DNA of 43,765 nt from an uncultured Porphyromonadaceae bacterium. GTDB taxonomy: Bacteria > Bacteroidota > Bacteroidia > Bacteroidales > Muribaculaceae. Below the pieces are notes generated by a model. That model saw only the letters and a program-made list of their open reading frames with translations. It did not search any database and had not been told where the DNA came from. The position numbers and the translations under genes were made by a program. Positions within the stretch are counted from its first letter, which is position 1. The number at the start of each line of letters is the position of its first letter. Location: NCBI GenBank assembly GCA_947175605.1, contig CAMWNH010000009.1:1-43765 (forward strand), in the 5' to 3' direction. This document shows, piece by piece, positions 16,672 to 24,604 of the stretch.

Positions 16672-18588
16672 ATGAAGGCCACCCGTCACATACTGTTGCT
16701 GCTGGCGGCAATCCTTGTCGTCATGAATATCGGCGCCAAAGCCCCGGACCCGCTGGGTAGCGAGGCCGAGAAGGCCCGTGCTATCGCCAAGGCCCGTTAC
16801 ATCTACCTTGAAGCCGCCGCCGCCAAAACCGACGAGCGCTACGACGACTACTACATGCTGCTGCGCCGCGCTGCTGCCCTCGACCCCGGCGACCCCTTTA
16901 TCGCAGGCGATCTGGCGGAACTGGACATGCTATCGCCCTACAACGATAGCCTCCGCACCGAACAGGCCTACGAGGCCCTGAAGCGTCGTTTCAAGGCCGC
17001 TCCGTCCGATTTGCAGCTTGCCGGCACATACCTCCGTTTCGCCGGTAACAAGGGTCGTCTTGACGATCTGGTAGAAGCATGGTCGCTGCTCGATTCCGTG
17101 CGTCCCGACCGCACGGATGTGTCGCTGAATCTGGCCGAGGTGCTTGTGTTCAAGTCTTTACGGGGCGACACTACGGCCTTCGACCGCGCCCTCACCATCT
17201 ACGACCGCCTTTTAGGAGCCTTGCCCGGTGATGTTGGAATAACATCGCAGAAAATCCGTGCCTTCTCCGCGCGGCGCGACACCACGGCAATCGTGTCCGA
17301 ACTTCAGCACCTTATCGCCTCGGCACCTGACAACATTCAGGTAAACCTCTATGCCGGAAACACTTTCGGCGCCATGGGCATGCCGGATTCAGCCCTGAAA
17401 TACTTCGACCACGCACTCGAACTCGAACCGGAGAGCGGCGAAGTTTTCATCAACCGCGCGCAGTTCTTCAGCGAGCAGGGCGACAGCGCGGCTTTCGACC
17501 GCGAGGTGTTCAATGCGCTGGCCGCCTCGGACCTCGACTTCGAACCCAAGCTCGACCTGCTGCTGCATTATGCCCGTGCCCTTTTCGAAGAGCCCGAAAA
17601 CCGCACGCGCGTCCGCGCCATGTTCGAAAAGCTCCTCGAAACCAATCCAGGCGAAGCCCGTCTGCACTCGCTGTATGCGGCGTATGAACTCACGCAGGAC
17701 AACTACGAGGGTGCGCACGAACAATACACCTACGCCATTGACCTCGACCCCTCGGATGCCGAAGTGTGGGGAGGCTACCTGACCACACTCTCGCGGCTGC
17801 GCCCGGCCGCGGAGGTGCTCGACGAGATGCGACGTGCCATCCGTCTTTTCCCGGACAATCTATCATTCCGCCTCGGAGCTGCCGGAATGCTTAGCTTTGA
17901 CGGCGACCGTCGAGCTGCGCTGGACATGCTCGACAGTGTACCTCCCGAGGCTCTCAGCGACCCGCAGCAATCATCCTCATACCACACCACGCGCGGCGAT
18001 CTGCTCAACTTCCTGGAGATGCGCGACAGCGCATATACGGAATACACCGAGGCCATCAGGCTGAATCCTCATAACGCCATGGCCATGAACAACATGGCAT
18101 ACTTCATGGCCCTTGACAGCGTGAACCTGAGCCTCGCTCGCACATATGCCTCACTGGCCGTGAGCGAGGACCCCGAAAATCCGACATATCTCGACACATA
18201 TGCCTGGGTGGAGTTCCGCCGCAAGGACTTCCCCGAGGCCAAGCGCCTTATAGACCTGGCGCTGGCGGCTTACGGCGAGCACGTCGAGGTGGAGATAGAT
18301 TCGACCGGGGTAGACTCACGGGAAATAACTATAATCCACAAAGCCCTCGAAGGGACCAATGTAACTATCAGTGAGTCAGAAGAAGCCGATGAAGAAGCGA
18401 TCGAGCTTGACGAGGATAGCGTGCTATCCATGCCTTCATACGAAATCTACGACCATGCCGGAGACATATATTTCTGGAACGGTCTGCTGCACGAGGCCGC
18501 CGAGTTCTGGGAGAAAGCCTCCATGCTGAAGCCGGACGACGAGCTGATAAAGAAAAAAGCCGTCCATAAAACCTATTTTGCACAATGA
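16672..18588 (+). CDS. Exported tetratricopeptide repeat protein
   Basis: 638 aa. An N-terminal signal peptide (MKATRHILLLLAAILVVM...) is followed by many degenerate TPR units across most of the chain, for example NTFGAMGMPDSALKYFDHAL, YTYAIDLDPSDAEVWGGYL and YTEAIRLNPHNAMAMNNMAY; the last ~80 residues contain an acidic stretch (EEADEEAIELDED) and a final TPR-like helix pair. There is no lipobox, so it is likely periplasmic or peripherally membrane-bound. TPR arrays are protein-protein scaffolds, so no enzymatic role is claimed. It overlaps the DUF4292 lipoprotein gene by 4 nt (ATGA) and shares an operon with an EnvC-like protein, which suggests an envelope-assembly role; that is inference from context. 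Confidence 0.88.
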   Translation: MKATRHILLLLAAILVVMNIGAKAPDPLGSEAEKARAIAKARYIYLEAAAAKTDERYDDYYMLLRRAAALDPGDPFIAGDLAELDMLSPYNDSLRTEQAYEALKRRFKAAPSDLQLAGTYLRFAGNKGRLDDLVEAWSLLDSVRPDRTDVSLNLAEVLVFKSLRGDTTAFDRALTIYDRLLGALPGDVGITSQKIRAFSARRDTTAIVSELQHLIASAPDNIQVNLYAGNTFGAMGMPDSALKYFDHALELEPESGEVFINRAQFFSEQGDSAAFDREVFNALAASDLDFEPKLDLLLHYARALFEEPENRTRVRAMFEKLLETNPGEARLHSLYAAYELTQDNYEGAHEQYTYAIDLDPSDAEVWGGYLTTLSRLRPAAEVLDEMRRAIRLFPDNLSFRLGAAGMLSFDGDRRAALDMLDSVPPEALSDPQQSSSYHTTRGDLLNFLEMRDSAYTEYTEAIRLNPHNAMAMNNMAYFMALDSVNLSLARTYASLAVSEDPENPTYLDTYAWVEFRRKDFPEAKRLIDLALAAYGEHVEVEIDSTGVDSREITIIHKALEGTNVTISESEEADEEAIELDEDSVLSMPSYEIYDHAGDIYFWNGLLHEAAEFWEKASMLKPDDELIKKKAVHKTYFAQ

Positions 18589-19364
18589 AAAATCATAAAC
18601 TGCTATATCTGTGCACGCTGCTGCTGGCCGTGGCCGCTTCATCGTGCCACAAAAAGGGCAATGCTCCCGCCCCCTTGCAGGTGATCGAGGCTGTATCCGA
18701 TTCCCTGCAGAAGGCCCCGACGCAGGCACCGGCATCCTCAATCATATTCCCTGCAACGTTCGGAGAATGGAGCTCGCTGGAAGTGCCCGTAAATATCCGT
18801 CTGACCTCGCCCAAAAGCCTGTCATGCAGCGGACGCGCCACCCTCGTCAAGGGACGCGAAATATATATCTCCCTGCGCATTTTCGGCATGGAGGTGGGAC
18901 AGCTTTATGCTTCGGAGGACTCGATCTTCGTTGTGGATAAATTTCATAAATACTGTATCGCGGAATCCATCGCACGGCTCGGCGCATCCACGGGCCTGAC
19001 GCTGGCCGACCTTCAGGGCTATCTGCTCGGACGTCCCGAACGGGCCGTTCCCGAGGGGATCGGTGGAATCGAGGTTCTTTACGACTGGAATCCTGCAACG
19101 CAGGAGCTCGGTGCCGTAGGCTTCACTCGCGACGGCGTGCCTGTGGCCGGGATCGAATACGGCGACATAGAGAAAACATCCGCCGGACCGACGGCCGCAT
19201 CCGTGGCCTTGGCTGCCGTCAGCGGCAAGTCGGAGGTAGCCGTCAAACTTGACTACAGTCTGACCCGCGCCAAATGGAACAGCATCGGCGACAGTATCAA
19301 ATTCCGCCGACCCGGCGCTGACTATAAACGTATTTCACTGATCAAACTGGCGGAGAGCCTTTGA
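18585..19364 (+). CDS. DUF4292 family lipoprotein
   Basis: 259 aa. Lipoprotein signal peptide with lipobox VAASSC (Cys21). The remainder is the DUF4292 family fold: a region beginning WSSLEVPVNIRLTSPKSLSC, then KGREIYISLRIFGMEVGQLY and DSIFVVDKFHKYCI, a helical segment with LADLQGYLLGRP, and a C-terminal beta half ending FRRPGADYKRISLIKLAESL. As I recall, DUF4292 is considered structurally close to LolA/LolB lipoprotein carriers; I cannot check this here. It is translationally coupled to the upstream TPR gene (4-nt overlap) and abuts the EnvC-like gene. Function is unknown; a LolB-like role in lipoprotein delivery is a hypothesis. Confidence 0.85.
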   Translation: MKNHKLLYLCTLLLAVAASSCHKKGNAPAPLQVIEAVSDSLQKAPTQAPASSIIFPATFGEWSSLEVPVNIRLTSPKSLSCSGRATLVKGREIYISLRIFGMEVGQLYASEDSIFVVDKFHKYCIAESIARLGASTGLTLADLQGYLLGRPERAVPEGIGGIEVLYDWNPATQELGAVGFTRDGVPVAGIEYGDIEKTSAGPTAASVALAAVSGKSEVAVKLDYSLTRAKWNSIGDSIKFRRPGADYKRISLIKLAESL

Positions 19365-19369
19365 TTGCC

Positions 19370-20857
19370 ATGTCCGTGCGCCTGCCCCGTCTTCACTTGC
19401 TTGTCTCGCTGCTGCTCGTGCTGCTGGCGACCGCCGTCACGACCCCGGAGGTCGATGCGCGGCGCAAGACCGGAACGCGCAAGGAGGCTCCTGCACCTGC
19501 CAAGAAGAGCACCAAGGGCAAGAGCAGCAACAAGTCCAAGACCAAGAAGCCGGCTCCGCGCACCTCGGGCGATGTGCGTCGCGAAAAAAAGCGCACTGCC
19601 GAGGAGATAAAACGCACGCAGAAGGACATTGCCGCCAACGAAAGCAACACGCGCTCGCAGCTGAAACGCCTTCAGCGCCTCGATGTAGACATCACGGCCT
19701 CGCAGACACGGGTTGCGACCCTGAACACGCAGGTTAACGACTTGCGGCGCCGCATCAGCGCACTGGCCGATACCGTGAGCCGAACGGAAGGCACGGTGGA
19801 GCGTCTGCGGGCTGCCTACGGGCGCAATCTCGCGGCCATGCGCCGTCAGCGTCAGGGCGTGTCGGACCTGACCTTTATTTTCAGTGCGGAAAACTTTTCG
19901 GCCATGCTCAGCCGTGTGCGCTACCTGAGGGAGCTTTCCGCAGCACAGAGCCAACGCACGCGGCAGCTGCGTGTGGAGCTGGACTCGCTGCGTCAGCGCC
20001 GCGCCCGCCTCGACACGCTCGAAGCCTCGCTGTCGACAACGCTTGCCGGCGTAAAGGCCGAGGATACGCGCCTGCGCAACTCGCGCGAGGCAGCATCGGT
20101 GCTGGTGGACAGCCTGCGCAGACAGGGAAGCACGCTCCGTCGTGTGCTGAGCGAGAAAGAGGCACTGGCACGACGTCTTGACGCCGAGCTCGACCGCATC
20201 ATTGCCGAGGAAGCCCGCAAGGCAGCCGAAGAAGAAGCCCGCCGCAAAGCGGCCGAGGAGGCACGACGCAAGGCCGAGGCGGAAGCAGCGGAAAGACGCC
20301 GTGCCGAGGAGGCGAAACAGCAGGGCGGCAAGAACAAGAAAAAAGATACGCCGCAGAGCAAGCCGACTCCGAGCACGAAACCAACAAAACCGGCTCCGGC
20401 AAGCACGCAGCCGGCTAAGCCCGTGTCGCCCCTGTCGGGCGGATTCGCCGCCAACAAGGGCCGTCTGCCATGGCCTGTGGACAAAGCGTTCACGGTGAGC
20501 TCCTCATTCGGGCGCAGCTCGCATCCGGAGCTTGCGCGTGTGGATGTGCAGAACAACGGCATAGACCTGCGCACAGCACCCGGCGCCTCAGCCCGCGCTG
20601 TATTCCCCGGCACCGTTAGCTCCATATTCCGCCTGGACAGCTATCACAACATCGTGATTCTGCGCCACGGCAACTACCTAACCGTATATGCCGGAATCGA
20701 GCAACTGAAGGTGCACAAAGGCCAGGAGGTGACGGCCGGACAGCTTCTGGGCACTCTCGCGCCTGATCCTGAAGACGACGGGCATCCTACACTGCACTTC
20801 GAAATCCGAAACGAAAAAACCAAACTGAACCCCGCGGAATGGCTGCGCAAGCCGTGA
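19370..20857 (+). CDS. EnvC-like murein hydrolase activator with degenerate LytM (M23) domain
   Basis: 495 aa from the ATG at 19370; a TTG at 19361 overlapping the upstream stop is a possible alternative. A signal peptide is followed by a Lys/Ser-rich linker, a long coiled coil (~65-310, ending in Ala/Glu/Arg-rich repeats such as RRKAAEEARRKAEAEAAE), a second Lys/Pro linker, and a C-terminal LytM/M23 domain (~365-495). The active site is degraded: HxGxD is NNGID (His to Asn395, Asp399 kept), the central His is replaced by Gly in VYAGI, and HxH is TLH (Thr474, His476). This is the EnvC pattern: non-enzymatic LytM proteins that activate cell-wall amidases at division. The partner amidase and FtsEX are not in the window. 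Confidence 0.9.
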   Translation: MSVRLPRLHLLVSLLLVLLATAVTTPEVDARRKTGTRKEAPAPAKKSTKGKSSNKSKTKKPAPRTSGDVRREKKRTAEEIKRTQKDIAANESNTRSQLKRLQRLDVDITASQTRVATLNTQVNDLRRRISALADTVSRTEGTVERLRAAYGRNLAAMRRQRQGVSDLTFIFSAENFSAMLSRVRYLRELSAAQSQRTRQLRVELDSLRQRRARLDTLEASLSTTLAGVKAEDTRLRNSREAASVLVDSLRRQGSTLRRVLSEKEALARRLDAELDRIIAEEARKAAEEEARRKAAEEARRKAEAEAAERRRAEEAKQQGGKNKKKDTPQSKPTPSTKPTKPAPASTQPAKPVSPLSGGFAANKGRLPWPVDKAFTVSSSFGRSSHPELARVDVQNNGIDLRTAPGASARAVFPGTVSSIFRLDSYHNIVILRHGNYLTVYAGIEQLKVHKGQEVTAGQLLGTLAPDPEDDGHPTLHFEIRNEKTKLNPAEWLRKP

Positions 20858-20894
20858 GCCCGCCCGCATAGCCTCAAAACCCGCTCTTTCGAGA

Positions 20895-22361
20895 ATGTCA
20901 TCACTCACCTCCACGGTCCTAAAAGCACTCGGCGTCTTCGGCGGCGTACAGGGGGTGAATATTCTCGCGGGCATCGTCCGCGCCAAGTGCGCGGCATTGT
21001 GGATAGGGCCGGAAGGCGTGGGCATAATGGCTCTTTTCGTCCAGACGGTGATGACCATTTCCTTCGTGTGCCAGATGGGACTGCGGCAAAGCGCGGTCCG
21101 CGACCTCTCCCCTCTTGCGGAAGAAGGCACCGGCTCCCGGGCAGCGCGCGCGCTGGCCCACGCCTCGCGGATGATTGCGCTGACGGCCGGTGTGGCCGGC
21201 ATGTTGCTGACCCTAATCCTCGCTCCGGAAATCAGCATAGCCACTTTCGGTTCCGCAGACTATGCCTGGAGCTTCCGGCTGCTGTCGCTGACTATTCTTG
21301 CTTCGAACCTCACGGCGGCGGACAATGCCATACTGCAGTCCTTCCGCGAGCTCCGCAAGCTTGCCCGCGCCAATCTCGCGGGCTCCGTGGCTGGCACAGC
21401 CATAATCGTGTGCTGTCTTTACTTCGGCCGCGAGAGAGGCATCACAGGTGCTGTCATGGCCTTGCCGCTGTGTCTATGGCTCTTCTCCTACATGGCTTCA
21501 CGCAGGCTGCCCGGGCGTCCGGATCCGCGTCCGTCGCTTCGCAAGGCCCTCTCTCTGGGCCGCGGGATGATCGTACTCGGACTCTACCTCACCGTTACGG
21601 ACTTCATCACCCAGTTCGCATCGTATATCTTCGCCATATTCCTCAACCGCGAGGCCTCGACTGCCGATGTGGGCATATATCAGTCGGGCTTCACGATGGT
21701 CAACCAGTATGTGGGCGTGATTTTCACGGCCATAGCGATAGAATATTATCCCCGTCTGAGCGCGACGATCAAACGTCCGCGGCGCACGGCGGTGCTCGTT
21801 TCGCACGAGACGGCCGTGGCCCTGTGGGTGCTGATGCCTTTCGCTGTGCTTTTCGTGTGCTTCGATGAGCTGATGGTGCGCGTACTGTACAGCTCGAGCT
21901 TTCTCGCGATGCTGCCGTTCATCAGCCTGGCGATGGCGGGTGTGGTGTTCCGTGCCGTATCGTGGTGCATGGCATTCGTGATTCTTGCCAAGGGCGAGGG
22001 CCGCATCTACCTGGTCACGGAGGTGCTAAGCGCCGTGGTTATGCTACTCCTTTACACGACGGGATGGCGCACGCTCGGATTCACGGGTCTGGGCATTGCC
22101 TACACGCTCTGGTATGCGGTCTACACGGCCATAGTCTATGCCGTTTTCCGCCGTCGCTACGGGCTACGTCTCGGCAGGGGCATGGGCGCGCTAATCCTGC
22201 TTGCCGTGGCAGTGTGCGGAGGCGCCTCCGTGCTACGATTCTGTATCGGCCCGGTATGGACGGCCCTGCTCATTCTTCCATGGCTTATTCCATTGTCCGT
22301 CAAGCGTCTTTTCAAGTCAGGGCTCACGCCGAGCCTTATTACAAAACGATGGCAAAAGTGA
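20895..22361 (+). CDS. Oligosaccharide flippase (Wzx/O-antigen translocase type, MOP superfamily)
   Basis: 488 aa polytopic inner membrane protein with about a dozen hydrophobic segments. It begins LKALGVFGGVQGVNILAGIVRAK, the characteristic start of the O-antigen translocase group, then AALWIGPEGVGIMALF and GLRQSAVRDLS. Members flip undecaprenol-linked oligosaccharides to the periplasmic face for polymer assembly. No glycosyltransferase or polymerase genes are next to it; instead it closes the dut-TPR-DUF4292-EnvC run, 37 nt after the last. The substrate cannot be read from sequence. Confidence 0.88.
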   Translation: MSSLTSTVLKALGVFGGVQGVNILAGIVRAKCAALWIGPEGVGIMALFVQTVMTISFVCQMGLRQSAVRDLSPLAEEGTGSRAARALAHASRMIALTAGVAGMLLTLILAPEISIATFGSADYAWSFRLLSLTILASNLTAADNAILQSFRELRKLARANLAGSVAGTAIIVCCLYFGRERGITGAVMALPLCLWLFSYMASRRLPGRPDPRPSLRKALSLGRGMIVLGLYLTVTDFITQFASYIFAIFLNREASTADVGIYQSGFTMVNQYVGVIFTAIAIEYYPRLSATIKRPRRTAVLVSHETAVALWVLMPFAVLFVCFDELMVRVLYSSSFLAMLPFISLAMAGVVFRAVSWCMAFVILAKGEGRIYLVTEVLSAVVMLLLYTTGWRTLGFTGLGIAYTLWYAVYTAIVYAVFRRRYGLRLGRGMGALILLAVAVCGGASVLRFCIGPVWTALLILPWLIPLSVKRLFKSGLTPSLITKRWQK

Positions 22362-22456
22362 AATGTGAAAAACTTTTTTCATATTGAGGAACTTTTTTGT
22401 CCGTTCCAATGTTAGGAAGTAGAATAATTTGGAAACCCTGACTTACCAACCGGATA

Positions 22457-22828
22457 ATGATAACGAAAGAAATTATAGACACGCTGTACAAAAAGTACTC
22501 CAAAGCACCGTCGAGCCCCGACTATCTCGACATCCCCCTGCTGTTCGACTATGTGGCCGAACATCATAACGTGACAATCGACATGGACGGTCCTGTCGAC
22601 GCGCTGGTCATCAACAGCGTGGACCCTGCTTCGCCCTTCCACCGCATTCCCCTGCGACGCATCCATGCCATCGTCCCTTTTGAGGAATGGGTGGCCATCG
22701 TGCTCCACTCCTCCATCATATTCCTGAGCCGGAAGAGCTCAAAAGTGAGCATCCACATCAAGCCCGCGCAGCTCTCGATTCTGGACCGCGCACGCATGGC
22801 TCTCGAAGGGAGCCTCGGAAAGAAGTAG
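22457..22828 (+). CDS. Conserved-looking hypothetical protein
   Basis: 123 aa, soluble, with no signal peptide or membrane segment. I do not recognise a named family. It begins MITKEIIDTLYKKYSKAP, has a central VTIDMDGPVDALVINSVDP and a motif IVPFEEWVAIVLHSSIIFLSRKS that reads as buried beta strands, and ends in a short basic helix. Codon use and GC match the neighbours, and the frame is closed by a TAG 8 codons past the last conserved-looking strand, so it is likely real. It follows the flippase gene by 95 nt, with an AT-rich gap in which TAATTTGG (near 22424) resembles a -7 element. Confidence 0.75.
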   Translation: MITKEIIDTLYKKYSKAPSSPDYLDIPLLFDYVAEHHNVTIDMDGPVDALVINSVDPASPFHRIPLRRIHAIVPFEEWVAIVLHSSIIFLSRKSSKVSIHIKPAQLSILDRARMALEGSLGKK

Positions 22829-22842
22829 ACCTGTGCATTTTT

Positions 22843-22874
22843 GTTGCGGAAATTGAATTATTTTCGTAAATTTG
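22843..22874 (+). promoter_or_regulatory. Promoter of the aldolase gene
   Basis: TAAATTTG (22867-22874) is an exact TAnnTTTG match. GTTG (22843-22846) lies 20 nt upstream, one base off TTTG. A start near 22881 gives a leader of about 68 nt. The run TTTGCACTCTGAA recurs at the glycosyltransferase promoter (29732). Confidence 0.75.
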
Positions 22875-22948
22875 CACTCTGAAGGCACACCCCGGCGGGG
22901 GCCGTGCCTACACAAGGGAAACTTCAACATCCAAACATCAATATCCAA

Positions 22949-23947
22949 ATGGTAAGCTACAAAGAACTCGGCCTCGTCAACACCCGCGAGATGTTCGCCA
23001 AGGCCATCAAGGGTGGATATGCCATCCCCGCTTTCAACTTCAACAACATGGAGCAGCTGCAGGCCATCATCAAGGCCGCTGCAGGCGAAAAGAGCCCCGT
23101 AATCCTTCAGGTTTCGAGCGGCGCACGCAAGTATGCCAACGAGACGCTCCTCCGCTACATGGCACAGGGCGCAGTTGAATACGCCAAGGAACTCGGCTGG
23201 GAAAAGCCCCAGATCGTGCTTCACCTCGATCACGGCAACTCCTTCGAGCTCTGCAAGAGCTGCATCGACTCGGGCTTCTCGTCGGTAATGATCGACGGCT
23301 CGCACCTCCCCTACGAGGAGAACGTGGCCCTCACCAAGAAAGTAGTGGACTACGCACACCAGTTCGACGTAACAGTTGAAGGTGAGCTCGGCGTGCTCGC
23401 CGGCGTCGAGGACGAAGTATCCTCCGACCACCACACCTACACCGATCCCGAGGAAGTAATAGACTTCGCTACCCGCACGGGCTGCGACTCCCTGGCTATC
23501 TCCATCGGCACCAGCCATGGCGCATACAAGTTCACGCCCGCACAGTGCACTCGCAACGCCGAGGGCAAGCTCGTTCCCCCGCCCCTGGCTTTCGACGTGC
23601 TCGACGCCGTTATGGAAAAGCTCCCCGGATTCCCCATCGTGCTCCACGGCTCCAGCTCCGTGCCCCAGGACGAGGTTGACACCATCAACATGTTCGGCGG
23701 CAAGCTTCCCGATGCCATCGGTATCCCCGAAGAACAGCTCCGCAAGGCTGCCAAGAGCGCCGTTTGCAAAATCAACATCGACTCCGACAGCCGTCTGGCC
23801 ATGACCGCCGCCGTTCGTCGCGTATTCGCCGAACAGCCCCAGGAGTTCGATCCCCGCAAGTATCTCGGCCCGGCTCGCGACAACATGGAGAAGCTCTATC
23901 GCCACAAGATCGTGAACGTGCTCGGTTCCGCCGGCAAGGCTGAATAA
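22949..23947 (+). CDS. fba: Class II fructose-1,6-bisphosphate aldolase
   Basis: Zinc-dependent glycolytic/gluconeogenic enzyme cleaving fructose 1,6-bisphosphate to DHAP and glyceraldehyde 3-phosphate, 332 aa. The start at 22949 (MVSYKELGLV) is preferred; an upstream in-frame ATG at 22904 would add 15 residues and lies in the promoter leader. Metal and substrate motifs are visible: AFNFNNMEQLQA, VLHLDHGNSFE (His ligand, acidic partner), MIDGSHLPYEENV, EGELGVLAGVEDEV, ISIGTSHGAYKF and IVLHGSSSVPQ, with NIDSDSRLAMT near the C-terminus. Single gene with its own promoter upstream and a strong terminator 29 nt after the stop. Confidence 0.96.
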   Translation: MVSYKELGLVNTREMFAKAIKGGYAIPAFNFNNMEQLQAIIKAAAGEKSPVILQVSSGARKYANETLLRYMAQGAVEYAKELGWEKPQIVLHLDHGNSFELCKSCIDSGFSSVMIDGSHLPYEENVALTKKVVDYAHQFDVTVEGELGVLAGVEDEVSSDHHTYTDPEEVIDFATRTGCDSLAISIGTSHGAYKFTPAQCTRNAEGKLVPPPLAFDVLDAVMEKLPGFPIVLHGSSSVPQDEVDTINMFGGKLPDAIGIPEEQLRKAAKSAVCKINIDSDSRLAMTAAVRRVFAEQPQEFDPRKYLGPARDNMEKLYRHKIVNVLGSAGKAE

Positions 23948-23975
23948 TCCCGATACATCGGACACAGAAAATATC

Positions 23976-24011
23976 ATCCCCTCCGGCCGCAGATGGCCGG
24001 AGGGGATTTTT
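23976..24011 (+). terminator. Intrinsic terminator of the aldolase gene
   Basis: A 13-bp perfect stem (23976-23988 with 23995-24007, 6-nt loop GCAGAT), followed by a T-run from 24007. It sits 29 nt downstream of the aldolase stop and points rightward. Confidence 0.92.
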
Positions 24012-24054
24012 CTATCCCGCAAGTGAATCGGGCTAAGGTATGGACACAAAAAAA

Positions 24055-24151
24055 GGGCAAGCTTACTACATCGCACCGCTACAACCTCCTACCCTTGCTT
24101 CGGTCAGGATCTGGGGGAGTTCAGAGGGAGCTGGTCGTGTAGGACTTACCC
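24055..24151 (-). ncRNA. ffs: Signal recognition particle RNA, bacterial small type
   Basis: Read on the minus strand, the 97-nt RNA starts GGGUAAGUCC and ends AAGCUUGCCC; the two ends pair (GGGUAAG with CUUGCCC). The apical part carries the Ffh-binding signature: CUGAACUCCCCCAG, then AUCCUGACCGAAGCAAGGG, which aligns without gaps to the usual CAGGxCxGGAAxGxAGCAAGGG core; the tetraloop GGAA is replaced by UGAC (a URRC-type loop). It scaffolds Ffh for co-translational membrane targeting. A consensus promoter puts the start at ~24151 and seven T residues (minus strand, 24048-24054) follow the 3' end. The open frames crossing this stretch are not genes. Confidence 0.9.
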
Positions 24152-24157
24152 TGACAA

Positions 24158-24189
24158 CAAAATTACTACATTTCGCGTGGCTGTCCAAA
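24158..24189 (-). promoter_or_regulatory. Promoter of the SRP RNA gene
   Basis: On the minus strand TTTG (24189-24186), exactly 20 nt, then TAATTTTG (24165-24158). This is a full match to the Bacteroidetes consensus and places the start site at about 24151, the predicted 5' end of the SRP RNA. Confidence 0.9.
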
Positions 24190-24217
24190 TATTTAACATC
24201 TTATAACACCGGGCGAC

Positions 24218-24604
24218 TCACTCGACCAGCTCGGCGAAGAGGCGCTCGAATGTGGCGTCGAGATCTTGGCACAGCCCGGGGTGCGGACGGGAGGTGGTTA
24301 TGCAAGCCGAGCGGACGGCCGTGAGCCAACGGAAGCGCTCGTGAGCCTCAAGCCCGGAGGTATATGGCGCAGTCCCGGCAGCCACACGCTCGAAGGATGC
24401 GAGCTGACTCTCCACAGCCTCCATATCGGCATCCGCACTAAGCGCGAGCACACGTTCGCGACGGGCAGCGATGCGCACACGGATCCAGCGCCGACGCTTG
24501 CACATCATGATCAGGCCGACATTGACGAACTCCTCGCGCTCCACGCGAGGCATATAGCGCACCACGGCATATTCATACAAGTGCATTCCGGGCTTCTCGG
24601 GCAT
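24218..24604 (-). CDS. DUF3037 domain protein
   Basis: 128 aa, small soluble protein. The start MPEKPGMHLYEYAVVRYMPR and the following EREEFVNVGLIMMCKRRRW match the DUF3037 family (Y-x-x-V-R-Y-x-P and E-x-x-N-V-G-V). An alternative ATG at 24586 would shorten it by six residues. It overlaps the 3' end of the HipA-like kinase gene by 32 nt in another frame, so the two are translationally coupled. DUF3037 genes are commonly paired with HipA-like kinase genes; the function of the pair is unknown to me. Last gene of the leftward ilvE operon; no obvious own terminator is seen before the SRP gene promoter. Confidence 0.87.
   Translation of the reverse strand: MPEKPGMHLYEYAVVRYMPRVEREEFVNVGLIMMCKRRRWIRVRIAARRERVLALSADADMEAVESQLASFERVAAGTAPYTSGLEAHERFRWLTAVRSACITTSRPHPGLCQDLDATFERLFAELVE

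Noticed and set aside
22362-22400. TGAAAAA/TTTTTCA hairpin after the flippase gene as a terminator
   Set aside because: The stem is made only of A-T pairs apart from one and is too weak; no clear termination signal.
24040-24324. 94-codon rightward frame
   Set aside because: It runs through the SRP RNA gene and into the DUF3037 gene on the opposite strand; RNA structure and promoter explain the sequence.
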